Translations under genes and position numbers: made by a program | Shown here: piece by piece, positions 1 to 8,064 of the stretch | Layout: every line of letters starts with the position of its first letter | Numbering within the stretch: position 1 is the stretch's first letter | NCBI GenBank assembly: GCA_964405835.1 | Contig: CAYOPN010000036.1 | Coordinates: 1-25,637, forward strand | Source: JAJVIP01 sp964405835 | GTDB taxonomy: Bacteria > Elusimicrobiota > Elusimicrobia > F11 | DNA: 25,637 nucleotides | Reading direction: 5' to 3' | The notes under the pieces: generated by a model | Databases searched by the model: none | The model's input: the letters and a program-made list of their open reading frames with translations, nothing else | Told to the model about the DNA's origin: nothing

Positions 1-221
1 TCATCCGATAAAGTGGCGTCTTTTTTTAGATCAAGCTCGATGGTTTTTTCTTTTAACAGCACCGTCACTTTTTCCACGGCAGGTGCCTCTTTGAAGTTTT
101 TGCTTAATCCCTGTGCGCAGAACGAACACACCATTCCTTTTACTTTGACGTCGATGGTTTCAGCGAACAGCGCCGTTGTAGAGACAATGAGCAGCAAGCA
201 TGCAAGTAGTGTCTTTTTCAT
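1..221 (-). CDS. MerP-like heavy-metal-associated (HMA) periplasmic protein, 3' end cut by window
   Basis: Translating the minus strand from ATG at 219-221 gives 73 residues that run off the window start. Residues 1-20 (MKKTLLACLLLIVSTTALFA) form a typical signal peptide with an AxA-like end. The mature part opens as an HMA fold with the metal-binding motif GMVCSFC (Cys32 and Cys35). Proteins of this type bind soft metals such as Cu(I), Hg(II) or Zn(II) through the CxxC pair and pass them to transporters or sensors. A good ribosome binding site (GGAGGACT, 223-230) fixes the start. It lies 9 bases downstream of the outer-membrane protein gene and is probably co-transcribed with it. The metal cannot be told from sequence. 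The Phe between the cysteines differs from the usual MxCxxC of copper chaperones. Confidence 0.85.
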   Translation of the reverse strand, partial: MKKTLLACLLLIVSTTALFAETIDVKVKGMVCSFCAQGLSKNFKEAPAVEKVTVLLKEKTIELDLKKDATLSD

Positions 222-230
222 AAGTCCTCC

Positions 231-881
231 TTATAAGTGAATCATGAAGTTGAGCATCCAGTCGCCGGTAAAGCTGGCGCCCACTTCCGTTAGAACATTC
301 CTGTAGAACAGCCGAATGACCGGCGTTACCGTCAATTCCCGCTCCCGTCGATTGATGTGCTGCACATCGAGAATAAGCCAGGACGACATCTCATCGAATT
401 CCGCGGGGTAGGCGGAGATCCCGGCACGGTAGGTCTGGACGTACGTGTTTTCATCGATACTCGGCCACAGGCCGGTCAATTTCGCCGACAGGTAATATTT
501 CCGGGATTCCCAGTCGGTTTCGAGGCCCGCCAGCGCCGTTGTTTTGGTCCGGCTATTGCTGCCGTCGTCGAATTCGTAACTCCCGAACCCTCCAATCATG
601 TAGATATTTGCTTGCGAGTCGAGTTCATTCCAGCGTTTCGCCAGAATATTCAACTGCGGGATGGTGGTTTTCATTTCGCCGTCCATCATGTCCATCCGCA
701 TGTACGAAGCGCCGATGGCGGCATTCCGGTGAAAGCTGTAGATCGCCATCGTGTCATTGAAGTAAGGCTGGTTCCACGTCATGACGCTGAATGCGCCTTT
801 GTAAGGCACCGGATGCGCCATGGCACTATGTCCACTGAAAATAATCGCTATGAATAATAGAGAACGAAAATATGCACGCAT
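231..881 (-). CDS. Predicted outer-membrane beta-barrel protein of a metal-linked cluster
   Basis: This is a 216-residue exported protein. The signal peptide covers about residues 1-22 and ends AMA before HPVPYKG. The rest is rich in alternating aromatic/hydrophobic and polar residues (for example KYYLSAKLTGLW) and ends in hydrophobic and aromatic residues (WMLNFMIHL), as outer-membrane barrels do. A Met-rich patch (YMRMDMMDGEM, about residues 60-70) could bind copper, but that is inference. The start is supported by an AAAGGAGA site at 886-893. It sits between a Cys-rich exported protein and a MerP-like HMA protein, which suggests a role in metal efflux or sensing. I recognise no named family. 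The barrel assignment rests on composition only. Confidence 0.75.
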   Translation of the reverse strand: MRAYFRSLLFIAIIFSGHSAMAHPVPYKGAFSVMTWNQPYFNDTMAIYSFHRNAAIGASYMRMDMMDGEMKTTIPQLNILAKRWNELDSQANIYMIGGFGSYEFDDGSNSRTKTTALAGLETDWESRKYYLSAKLTGLWPSIDENTYVQTYRAGISAYPAEFDEMSSWLILDVQHINRRERELTVTPVIRLFYRNVLTEVGASFTGDWMLNFMIHL

Positions 882-947
882 AAAATCTCCTTTAATTACG
901 GGTTAAACAGCAGGAGTGGTCGTGTGAGTCAGGTAAGGCAGGGGGGA

Positions 948-1283
948 TTAAACGAGAGGAGGAGAGCGAGAGGCTTCCTTTCTAAAAGCATGAAAGGAAG
1001 ATGGGGAATCGTTGGATGTGAAAACAGGTGTTGAGGAGAGAAGCGGCCGGGTGTTCGCAGTGAAAAGGGCGGCCGTTGTGGAGAAAATTTGGGACGTTGC
1101 CTGCAATGTAACTTTTAAATGGGCCAGTGGAGTGTCTTCTGTGGAGACGGCGCAGCAAGGAGAAGATTTTTCAGAAGCGCAGGATGAGTTGGCTGGTTCG
1201 CAGCATTCGGGCCGGGAGGAGGGCGCCACGGGGCCCATTATTGATAATAGGAACAGTCCGGTTATCCACGGTTTCAACGACAT
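948..1283 (-). CDS. Small exported Cys-rich protein, probably metal-related
   Basis: The 111-residue product begins with a hydrophobic segment (about residues 6-21) that looks like a signal peptide. A short Cys-rich stretch follows, with Cys27, Cys28, Cys35, Cys43 and Cys44 (PECCEPANSSC and SSPCC). The C-terminal two thirds is Ser/Thr-rich and has no clear fold. Small exported proteins with CC/CxxC clusters often accompany copper or mercury efflux genes, and the next genes downstream here are a barrel and an HMA protein. There is no Shine-Dalgarno. A promoter of TCGACA-17-TATTCT lies just upstream with its -10 box ending 6 bases before the ATG, which supports both the gene and a leaderless start. 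The plus-strand frames over this stretch look like shadows. Function unknown. Confidence 0.6.
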   Translation of the reverse strand: MSLKPWITGLFLLSIMGPVAPSSRPECCEPANSSCASEKSSPCCAVSTEDTPLAHLKVTLQATSQIFSTTAALFTANTRPLLSSTPVFTSNDSPSSFHAFRKEASRSPPLV

Positions 1284-1289
1284 GCACGA

Positions 1290-1318
1290 AGAATAACATG
1301 ACTTTGCTTTCTTGTCGA
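1290..1318 (-). promoter_or_regulatory. Sigma70-type promoter for the metal-linked cluster
   Basis: On the minus strand the -35 box TCGACA (1313-1318, 5/6 to consensus) is followed by a 17-base spacer and the -10 box TATTCT (1290-1295, 4/6). The ATG at 1281-1283 begins 6 bases after the -10 box, where transcription would start, so the mRNA is probably leaderless. The region is divergent with the flavoprotein gene. Confidence 0.5.
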
Positions 1319-1328
1319 ATATCGTCTA

Positions 1329-2558
1329 ATGCATTCGAATATGGGAAACGTTAAAGTTGTTGTCATCGGAGGTGGCGCGGCCGGATTTTTCGGCGCGATT
1401 ACTTGCGCGGAATCGAATCCGAAGTGCCGGGTCACTCTTTTGGAGAAGGGCGCTCACGTGCTTACCAAGGTCCGCATCTCTGGTGGCGGGCGCTGCAATG
1501 TGACTCATGCTTGTTTTGACCCGAAGACCTTGGTCAAAAATTATCCCCGCGGCGGACAAGCCCTGCTGGGTCCTTTCCACAAGTTTCAGCCCCGGGACAC
1601 GATGGCCTGGTTTGAAAACCGAGGTGTCCCGTTAAAGACCGAAGATGACGGCCGGGTTTTTCCGGTGTCCGACATGTCCTATTCCATCATCCAAGCGTTG
1701 AAGGACGCCGCGAAGGCCGCCGGCGTCACGGTCCGGACCCAGGCGGGCCCGGTTGCCATCGAGGCCGAAGGCCCCAACCGTTTCCGGCTGGAGTTGCCCC
1801 AGGGGGAAAAACTGGAATGCGACCGGCTCTTAATCGCCACGGGGGGAACGCCGCAGGGATACGATTGGGCACGCTCTCTTGGCCACTCCATCGAATCCCC
1901 GGTTCCATCCTTGTTTACCTTTGGCATCCCCGATAAGCGGCTGGAAGGTTTGGCCGGCATCTCGGTTGAATCCGCGAAGTTGAAAATTGCGGGGACCGAT
2001 ATTCAACAATCGGGGCCGTTGCTTATTACCCATTGGGGGTTCAGCGGACCGGCGGCATTGAAGCTCTCCGCGTGGGGGGCGCGGGTCCTATCAGACTTAA
2101 AATACCACGCCCAGATTGAAGTGAATTGGCTGGGATTGGCTGCGGACATTGTTCTCAAGCGGCTCACGGAATTTAAGCAGGGGAATCCAAGAAAAGCGGT
2201 CTCATCCGGGGGGCCCTTTGGGGTGCCGCACCGTTTGTGGGAACGCTTGGTTGGATCAAGCGGATTTCCGTCTACGCACCGGTGGGCCGATGTTTCTAAA
2301 AATAATATGAATCAGCTTCTTTCAATTTTAACCTCAGACAATTACGCGATGCGAAGCAAGAGCGCTTTCAAGGAAGAGTTCGTGACGTGTGGCGGGGTTT
2401 GTTTGGATGAGGTGAATTTCCAAACCATGGAAAGCAAAGTGAAACCCGGACTTCACTTTGCTGGGGAAATACTTGATATTGATGGGGTAACTGGAGGGTT
2501 CAACTTTCAGAATGCTTGGACTACCGGTTGGCTAGCGGGCAAGGCTATCGCGCGGTAA
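1329..2558 (+). CDS. FAD-dependent oxidoreductase, HI0933/BaiN/YhiN family
   Basis: This 409-residue flavoprotein opens with a Rossmann dinucleotide-binding motif (VVVIGGGAAGFFGAI) that binds FAD. About 35 residues later comes the family signature RISGGGRCNVTHA. The C terminus carries the second FAD motif GEILDIDGVTGGFNFQNAWTTGWLAGKAIA. These are hallmarks of the HI0933-like (YhiN/BaiN/RdsA) family, cytoplasmic flavoproteins usually annotated as NAD(P)/FAD-dependent oxidoreductases. Substrates are unknown in most species. The length matches the family (about 400). An alternative start is ATG 1341, which gives MGNVKVVVIGG and has a TCTAAT box (1325-1330) 10 bases upstream. Neither start has a Shine-Dalgarno, and I slightly favour 1341. 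The gene ends convergently, overlapping the small HTH gene by 14 bases. Confidence 0.9.
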   Translation: MHSNMGNVKVVVIGGGAAGFFGAITCAESNPKCRVTLLEKGAHVLTKVRISGGGRCNVTHACFDPKTLVKNYPRGGQALLGPFHKFQPRDTMAWFENRGVPLKTEDDGRVFPVSDMSYSIIQALKDAAKAAGVTVRTQAGPVAIEAEGPNRFRLELPQGEKLECDRLLIATGGTPQGYDWARSLGHSIESPVPSLFTFGIPDKRLEGLAGISVESAKLKIAGTDIQQSGPLLITHWGFSGPAALKLSAWGARVLSDLKYHAQIEVNWLGLAADIVLKRLTEFKQGNPRKAVSSGGPFGVPHRLWERLVGSSGFPSTHRWADVSKNNMNQLLSILTSDNYAMRSKSAFKEEFVTCGGVCLDEVNFQTMESKVKPGLHFAGEILDIDGVTGGFNFQNAWTTGWLAGKAIAR

Positions 2559-2898
2559 TGTCTTTCCAAACGATCCGCACGTTTTGCCCGTCTTTCTCAA
2601 TGGTGTAGGGGCAGTCCCTTTTGCGGAGCTTGGCTTCAATGGTGGCACTGAGAACCGGTTTGATTTCGTTTTCTTCTTCCGGCCGGTTGACCCATTGAAT
2701 GATTTCTTGGAAATTATAAAAGCGCTTTCCGTGGTATTCCCCGTGGTGCGTAATGAAACCCATTTTCGCAAACTTGTTTAATTTGCCCACATCCATGCCG
2801 GTCAAGATGCTCAAATCTGCCACGGTGATCAAACCTTCTTTTGCGTTTTGGGCGGCGTAGGCGGTCTGCGGATCCAGCTTAAGGGACTTGGTTTTCAT
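2545..2898 (-). CDS. Small MerR-like helix-turn-helix protein
   Basis: The 117-residue product starts at ATG 2896-2898, chosen because AGAGGAGA lies just upstream (about 2901-2909). A longer frame reaching 2982 would begin inside the promoter region. Residues about 22-70 (LITVADLSILTGMDVGKLNKF, then GFITHHGEYHGKRFYNFQEII) resemble the winged-helix DNA-binding fold of MerR/excisionase-type proteins, with the wing at HHGEYHGKRFYN. The C-terminal part is charged and has no sensor cysteines, so it is not a classical metal-responsive MerR. It could be a small DNA-binding regulator. Its targets are unknown, and the divergent membrane/spermidine-synthase-like gene is one candidate. The family call is from pattern only. 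Confidence 0.75.
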   Translation of the reverse strand: MKTKSLKLDPQTAYAAQNAKEGLITVADLSILTGMDVGKLNKFAKMGFITHHGEYHGKRFYNFQEIIQWVNRPEEENEIKPVLSATIEAKLRKRDCPYTIEKDGQNVRIVWKDITAR

Positions 2899-2937
2899 TA
2901 TTTCTCCTCTTTGGTTGGGGTCGGATGAGCTGGCATG

Positions 2938-2966
2938 TATATACCCCCAAAACGTATTAATTTCAG
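2938..2966 (-). promoter_or_regulatory. Candidate promoter for the small HTH gene
   Basis: On the minus strand CTGAAA (2961-2966) is separated by 17 bases from TATATA (2938-2943). Transcription would begin near 2931, giving a leader of about 33 bases that contains the AGAGGAGA ribosome binding site. Each box matches consensus at 4 of 6 positions, so the call is tentative. Confidence 0.35.
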
Positions 2967-3012
2967 TAGTTGTTTTCATCAATTATTGAAAATCTGGCAT
3001 TATCCCGCCCCC

Positions 3013-5283
3013 ATGACCTCTTGGCTCTTTTACCTATCGGGCATTAGCGGCCTTATTTATCAAGTCGTTTGGATGCGTATGCTCATCCGGGTCTTTGGAA
3101 TATCGCTCTATGCGATTTCCACGGTCGTGGCCGTTTTCATGGGAGGCTTGGCTATCGGTAGCTGGCTGGCGGGACGGATGATCTCCCGGCGACGAATCTC
3201 CCTTAAGGCCTACGCGTGGATTGAGGCTGTTATTGGCCTAAGCGCCGTCGCGGCCTCGTTTGGCATGAAATACCTTCCTTCCTTGTATGCATCGATTGCT
3301 TCCTCCTCGTATGGAACGGGGTCTTTTTCCTTTGCCGGGCTCCGTTTCTTTTTTGCGCTGGCCGTTTTGCTTCTTCCTACCGCGCTGATGGGGGCCACGC
3401 TTCCCGCTTTGGGTCAGTACGTGTCTAGAAACAACAAGAACCCGGGTGAAAACTTGGCCTTGTTGTATGGGGTGAACACATTGGGCGCCGTGACCGGAGT
3501 TTTGTTCACCGGCTTTGTGTCGCTGGCAATATGGGGGGAAAGCGGGAGCATCGCAGTGGGTGTTTTCATCAACTTTTTGGTGGCCGCCATCGCCGCAGGG
3601 ATAGGCCGGAGGGAAAGTCCATCAATGGTTCCGGTGGTGAATCCGATTGCAGCGGGGATGGAACAACCGGTCTTTTTCTTTGCCATAGCGGCAATGATGG
3701 GTTTCTGTGCGTTATCACTCGAGGTTCTGTGGTCGCGGCTTGCAATCTTTTTGGTGGGCTCTTCGGTCTATTCTTTCTGCGCCGTCCTCTCTATTTATTT
3801 ACTTGGGATTGGCGCGGGCAGCCTGGTGGCAACGCGCTTTGTAGGTTCGATAAAACGGCCATTGTTTGTGCTGGGATTGGCCCAAACGATAGTGGCAGGA
3901 ACGGGCCTTGCTAGCTTGTATGTTTTCTGGAAGTTAGGACTCTATTTCTCCGGCGCTGAATTTCTTTACTCGCCTTTGCGTTCCGCGGGGGACCTCCTCA
4001 CGTTTTTTGGCGTCGCTGCAGCGATTCTTTTTCCATCGACGTTTTTTATGGGCGTCTCTTTCCCCGTTATCGGCCGCCTCGTGGCCGGGGGGAGAACATT
4101 TGCAAATTCTGTGGGAACACTGTACGCCTGGAACACGGTGGGCGCGGTGGCGGGTTCATTGTTGACCGGGTATGTGTTGGTGCCCGCTATTGGAACGCAG
4201 GCAGCGTTTTGCCTGATCGTTTTCTTGAGTTTTCTAACAGGATCGGCGCTCCTCTTGCGAAATCAAGCTGGCAATGTTCGCGCGTGGGCTGGTGTTGCTT
4301 TGGCGGCATTTGTCTTTTTGCTCGCGATACCGTCCAAGTCCAACATTGTCCTTAACATTCTCGAAGAGCGGTTGTCAGGCTATCTGGGGACCTTCCGGGT
4401 ATTCTTTCATCGTGAAGACCCGGGTGGAATACTAACGGGTGTCGAGATTCCTCAAGGTAACATCTTGTTGATCAATGGAATCATTATTTCAGGTAACGGG
4501 ACCCCTGGTCATGTGATGGCCCATTTGCCGCTTTTGATGCATCCCAATCCGGCTTCTGCGGCGGTCATATGTTTTGGAGTTGGCAACACGTTTCGGGCCG
4601 CTGTGGACCATGTCGCTCGCGTGGACGCGGTGGAGTTGATGCCAGGGGTAGTGAATAGTTTTGGTGATTTTTACTCCGGAAGTGCGCGGTACATTTCTTC
4701 TCCCGGGGCCAAGGTTTATATTGAAGACGGACGGCAACATTTGTTGATGACCAAGGAACGTTACGACCTCATTGTTGTGGACGCTTCACCACCCATTTTC
4801 AGCGCCGGCACCGTGAACCTTTATACGACTGATTTTTTACGCATTTGCCGGAACCGGTTAAGTCCGGGTGGGATAATGTGTTTGTGGGTGCCGACTCCAT
4901 GTTTTGAGTCCGACTTCTGGCAGATTGCGAGCGGCTTTGCCGAGACTTACCCGCAAATATTTGTGTGGGGAAAGAAGGGAATGGCGGGGGTGTTACTAAT
5001 GGGGTCCGACGCGGATTTGTCGGCTGCTTTTCTTTCCGTTGGAGAGCGAATGAAGACGCGCAATCTAGGCGAGGCCACGCCGTGGCTCACAAAATCCTTT
5101 ATTGAACAGGCCACGTTTATCACCGATGGAGAGGCGCGGGCCTTGGCCAAAGCGTATCCGTCCGTTACGGACGATGCGCCGTTGACCGAATTCCCGCTTT
5201 GGAAATTCATTCAGGGGCGTAAATTCTGGCCGTCCAACGGGTTTCTTTCGGAGTCAGATCGCCAAGCTTTCCCGGAAATTTGA
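3013..5283 (+). CDS. Polytopic membrane protein fused to a spermidine-synthase-like domain
   Basis: From ATG 3013 the product is 756 residues. About the first 450 residues hold many hydrophobic helices. They begin MTSWLFYLSGISGLIYQVVWMR, a start typical of 'fused MFS/spermidine synthase' proteins. The C-terminal domain (about 465-700) is a class I methyltransferase-like fold. It has FGVGNT at 521-526 as the cofactor loop, VELMPGV as the acidic strand end, IEDGRQHL, and YDLIVVDASPP with Asp590. In true spermidine synthases the loop is GGGDG and the second site is D(S/T)xDP. Both differ here, so polyamine synthesis is doubtful and the substrate is unknown. An in-frame start at 2935 is less likely because the conserved N terminus begins at 3013. 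No Shine-Dalgarno is present. It precedes cysD by 56 bases. Confidence 0.85.
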   Translation: MTSWLFYLSGISGLIYQVVWMRMLIRVFGISLYAISTVVAVFMGGLAIGSWLAGRMISRRRISLKAYAWIEAVIGLSAVAASFGMKYLPSLYASIASSSYGTGSFSFAGLRFFFALAVLLLPTALMGATLPALGQYVSRNNKNPGENLALLYGVNTLGAVTGVLFTGFVSLAIWGESGSIAVGVFINFLVAAIAAGIGRRESPSMVPVVNPIAAGMEQPVFFFAIAAMMGFCALSLEVLWSRLAIFLVGSSVYSFCAVLSIYLLGIGAGSLVATRFVGSIKRPLFVLGLAQTIVAGTGLASLYVFWKLGLYFSGAEFLYSPLRSAGDLLTFFGVAAAILFPSTFFMGVSFPVIGRLVAGGRTFANSVGTLYAWNTVGAVAGSLLTGYVLVPAIGTQAAFCLIVFLSFLTGSALLLRNQAGNVRAWAGVALAAFVFLLAIPSKSNIVLNILEERLSGYLGTFRVFFHREDPGGILTGVEIPQGNILLINGIIISGNGTPGHVMAHLPLLMHPNPASAAVICFGVGNTFRAAVDHVARVDAVELMPGVVNSFGDFYSGSARYISSPGAKVYIEDGRQHLLMTKERYDLIVVDASPPIFSAGTVNLYTTDFLRICRNRLSPGGIMCLWVPTPCFESDFWQIASGFAETYPQIFVWGKKGMAGVLLMGSDADLSAAFLSVGERMKTRNLGEATPWLTKSFIEQATFITDGEARALAKAYPSVTDDAPLTEFPLWKFIQGRKFWPSNGFLSESDRQAFPEI

Positions 5284-5339
5284 TAAATTCCGCCAATCCG
5301 CTGATTGCCCAGCACCAGGTTCCTCGTCGGAAAACCAAC

Positions 5340-6242
5340 ATGGACACACTCGACCAACTCGAACAACAAAGCGTTTATATTCTTCGGGAGGCGTTCAAGC
5401 ATTTTGAACGCCTCTGCATGTTATGGTCTATTGGAAAGGACTCCACCGTGCTTCTATGGCTGGCGCGCAAAGCGTTCTTTGGCCATGTACCCTTTCCATT
5501 GGTCCATATCGATACCAGCTACAAAATCCCTGAAATGATCCAATACCGCGATAAGCTCGCGATGGATTACAAGCTCACCATGGTGGTGGGGCAAAACGAG
5601 GCGGTTTTAAAAGCCGGCACCACGTTTCCCAACACCCAACACCTGCCTGACAGCGACCCCAAGAAAATCACGCGCGTGCAATGCTGCGGTTTCTTGAAAA
5701 AAGACGCGCTCACCAACACGCTTAATGGCACCTGGGCCCGCAAACGCTTGAATTTAAAAACAGGAAAATACGACGTGGACGCGGACAAAGAGCCGTACCA
5801 TGGCGTCATTGTCGGCGCCCGTGCCGATGAAGAGGGAAGTCGCTCCAAAGAACGCTATTTCTCACCGCGCGACAAAAACAATTTGTGGGACATCGGTGAG
5901 CAACCACCCGAATTCTGGAACCAGTTCAAGACCGACTTTGCACCCGGCACGCATGTGCGCATCCATCCGCTGCTCGACTGGACCGAATTGCACATTTGGG
6001 AATACATCAAACGGGAAAATATCCCGACCGTTTCGCTCTATTACGACCAAGGCAAGGGCACGCGTTACCGCAGTCTCGGCTGCGCACCCTGCCAAGCCCC
6101 GATCGAGAGCAAGGCCAAGAACGTCGACGACATCATCGCGGAATTGAAGAGCGGCAAGTTGAAGAACATCGCCGAACGTTCTGGGCGGTTGCAGGATGGC
6201 AAACACGGATTGGAAGAGCTCCGCAAAGAGGGGTACATGTGA
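5340..6242 (+). CDS. cysD: Sulfate adenylyltransferase subunit 2 (ATP sulfurylase small subunit)
   Basis: CysD makes adenosine 5'-phosphosulfate (APS) from sulfate and ATP, in complex with the GTPase CysN, in the cytoplasm. From ATG 5340 it is 300 residues, close to the roughly 302 of E. coli CysD. The PP-loop motif is SIGKDS (residues 30-35), the variant seen in one CysD clade instead of SGGKDS. Other family marks are PFPLVHIDTSYKIPEM, GVIVGARADEEGSRSKERYFS, HPLLDWTELHIWEYI and RYRSLGCAPC. A TTG-started extension to 5280 is possible but adds 20 unconserved residues. The stop overlaps the cysN GTG start by 4 bases (GTGA), so the two subunits are translationally coupled. Confidence 0.95.
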   Translation: MDTLDQLEQQSVYILREAFKHFERLCMLWSIGKDSTVLLWLARKAFFGHVPFPLVHIDTSYKIPEMIQYRDKLAMDYKLTMVVGQNEAVLKAGTTFPNTQHLPDSDPKKITRVQCCGFLKKDALTNTLNGTWARKRLNLKTGKYDVDADKEPYHGVIVGARADEEGSRSKERYFSPRDKNNLWDIGEQPPEFWNQFKTDFAPGTHVRIHPLLDWTELHIWEYIKRENIPTVSLYYDQGKGTRYRSLGCAPCQAPIESKAKNVDDIIAELKSGKLKNIAERSGRLQDGKHGLEELRKEGYM

Positions 6243-8053
6243 CCGCCGCCGTTGCCGCCTCTATCGTTAACAAAGAACAAATGAATATCGTAATCGTCGG
6301 CCACGTCGACCACGGGAAAAGCACCGTCGTTGGGCGCTTGCTTGCGGACACCGGTTCTTTGCCCGAAGGAAAACTTGAGGCCGTGCGCAAAGAATGTCAG
6401 CGCACGGGGAAACCATTTGAGTACGCGTTTTTGCTGGACGCATTGTCGGACGAACAAGATCAGGGCATTACGATTGATACAGCGCGTTCGTTTTTTAAGA
6501 CACAGAAACGCGATTACATCATCATCGATGCGCCAGGTCATATTGAGTTCCTCAAGAACATGATTTCCGGCGCGGCCCGCGCCGAAGCCGCCGCGCTTAT
6601 CATCGATGCAAAAGAAGGCGTGCGCGAGAACAGCCGTCGCCACGGATATATTCTTTCCATGCTGGGTGTGAAGCAAGTGGTCGTGTGCGTGAACAAGATG
6701 GACCTGGTTGACCGCAGTGAAACGCATTTCAAAAAGATTGAGAAAGAATTCCGCGATTTTCTCGCGAGCATCGGCGCCGTGAGCCCCAAACAATTTGTTC
6801 CGGTGAGCGCGGTCAATGGTGAGAACCTGGCTACGCGCAGCAAAGAAATGGGCTGGTACAAGGGGCCAACGTTGTTGGAATGCCTGGACCAATTCGAAAA
6901 AGCGCCGCCCAAAAACGATCGCGCGTTCCGCATGCCGGTGCAGGCCGTGTACAAATTCGTCAGCCAAGGCGACGACCGGCGCATCATTGCCGGCCGGATC
7001 GAGTCCGGCAAAGCCAAGGTGGGGGACAAAATCGTGTTTCTGCCTTCCAACAAGATCAGCACCATCCGAAGCATCGAGGCCTTTAATGCGGCGCCGCGGA
7101 CGGAAATTGAAGCGGGCTGGTCGACCGGTTTTACGCTGAGCGAGGAGATTTACGTAACGCGCGGCGAAATCATGAGCCACGCGACGACGCCACCGTTGGT
7201 CAGCACGCGTTTCCGCGCGAACATGATTTGGCTTGGGAAGAAACCTTTTGTTCAAGGCGCGGACTATAAACTGAAAATCCACACGCAATCCCAGCCGGTC
7301 CGTCTCGCAAAAATCAATAAGGTCATCGACGCTTCGGAAGCGGGCAGCACGCTTGGGAAAGACCACGTGGGCCGGCACGACGTGGCCGATGTTATTCTGG
7401 AAACGCGCCAACCCATTTCGTTTGACGCCATTACCGAAGGCGAAGCCACGGGCCGTTTCGTGATCGTCGACGGCTACGACATTGCTGGCGGCGGCATCAT
7501 CATCTCGGCGGAAAAAGACGATCAGGAAGCCCTCCGTGATTCAGCGCGGCAGCGCGACTTCAACTGGATTAAGGGTGGTGTTTCCCAGGACGCGCGCGCT
7601 AAGAAAGCCGGGCATCTTGCGGCGTTGATTATGTTCGTCGGTAAACCCAATGTGGGCAAACACAAATACGCGCGCGCCGTGGAAAAAGCGCTGTTCGAGC
7701 AAGGCCGTTCGGCCTACATGTTGGATGGAACGAATATTTTGTTGGGCGTGGACGCGGATTTGGTGTGGATGGAATCAACGCAACAGGAACTGGTGCGGCG
7801 ATTTGCGGAAGTGGCGCACATCTTGCTCGATGCGGGGCAGATTGTGGTTTCGACCACCAATTCTGTCGGCTTGGCCGATTTTGCCGCGGTGCAGGCATTG
7901 ATTCCCGATTTTGCGGTCCTCGTGGTGGAAGTAGATCCCAGCGGGAAAGGTATCGCGCCCTGCGACCTGCGTTTAAATGGAAAGGAAAGCGAAGCGGACG
8001 TGGTCAACCAGATCAAAAGCCATTTGATGAAGCGTCAAATTATTCAATCGTAA
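6239..8053 (+). CDS. cysN: Sulfate adenylyltransferase subunit 1 (CysN GTPase) with degenerate C-terminal APS-kinase-like domain
   Basis: This is the regulatory GTPase of ATP sulfurylase. GTP hydrolysis drives APS synthesis by CysD. The 604-residue protein has G1 GHVDHGKS (21-28), G2-region QGITIDTA, G3 DAPGH (97-101) and G4 NKMD (152-155), then EF-Tu-like beta-barrel domains. After about residue 455 comes a CysC-like domain: FVGKPNVGKHKYA (P-loop 468-475), LDGTN (496-499 holds DGTN) and AEVAHILLDAGQIVVSTTN. In real APS kinases these read GLSGSGKS, DGDNVR and SAFISP. The P-loop Ser/Thr is His here, so kinase activity is unlikely. GTG 6239 is preferred because it overlaps the cysD stop and follows AAGAGGGG. 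ATG 6281 would remove 14 residues. Confidence 0.93.
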   Translation: MTAAVAASIVNKEQMNIVIVGHVDHGKSTVVGRLLADTGSLPEGKLEAVRKECQRTGKPFEYAFLLDALSDEQDQGITIDTARSFFKTQKRDYIIIDAPGHIEFLKNMISGAARAEAAALIIDAKEGVRENSRRHGYILSMLGVKQVVVCVNKMDLVDRSETHFKKIEKEFRDFLASIGAVSPKQFVPVSAVNGENLATRSKEMGWYKGPTLLECLDQFEKAPPKNDRAFRMPVQAVYKFVSQGDDRRIIAGRIESGKAKVGDKIVFLPSNKISTIRSIEAFNAAPRTEIEAGWSTGFTLSEEIYVTRGEIMSHATTPPLVSTRFRANMIWLGKKPFVQGADYKLKIHTQSQPVRLAKINKVIDASEAGSTLGKDHVGRHDVADVILETRQPISFDAITEGEATGRFVIVDGYDIAGGGIIISAEKDDQEALRDSARQRDFNWIKGGVSQDARAKKAGHLAALIMFVGKPNVGKHKYARAVEKALFEQGRSAYMLDGTNILLGVDADLVWMESTQQELVRRFAEVAHILLDAGQIVVSTTNSVGLADFAAVQALIPDFAVLVVEVDPSGKGIAPCDLRLNGKESEADVVNQIKSHLMKRQIIQS

Positions 8054-8064
8054 AGGAGTCCGTA

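Noticed and set aside
357..857. Plus-strand open frame of 166 codons over the predicted barrel gene
   Set aside because: No start signal, and a Arg/His-rich product. The minus-strand frame has a signal peptide and a ribosome site.
6065..7411. A 448-codon open frame on the minus strand over cysD/cysN
   Set aside because: It lies antisense to clearly conserved coding sequence and its product is rich in His/Arg/Phe without any motif. It is a codon-bias shadow.
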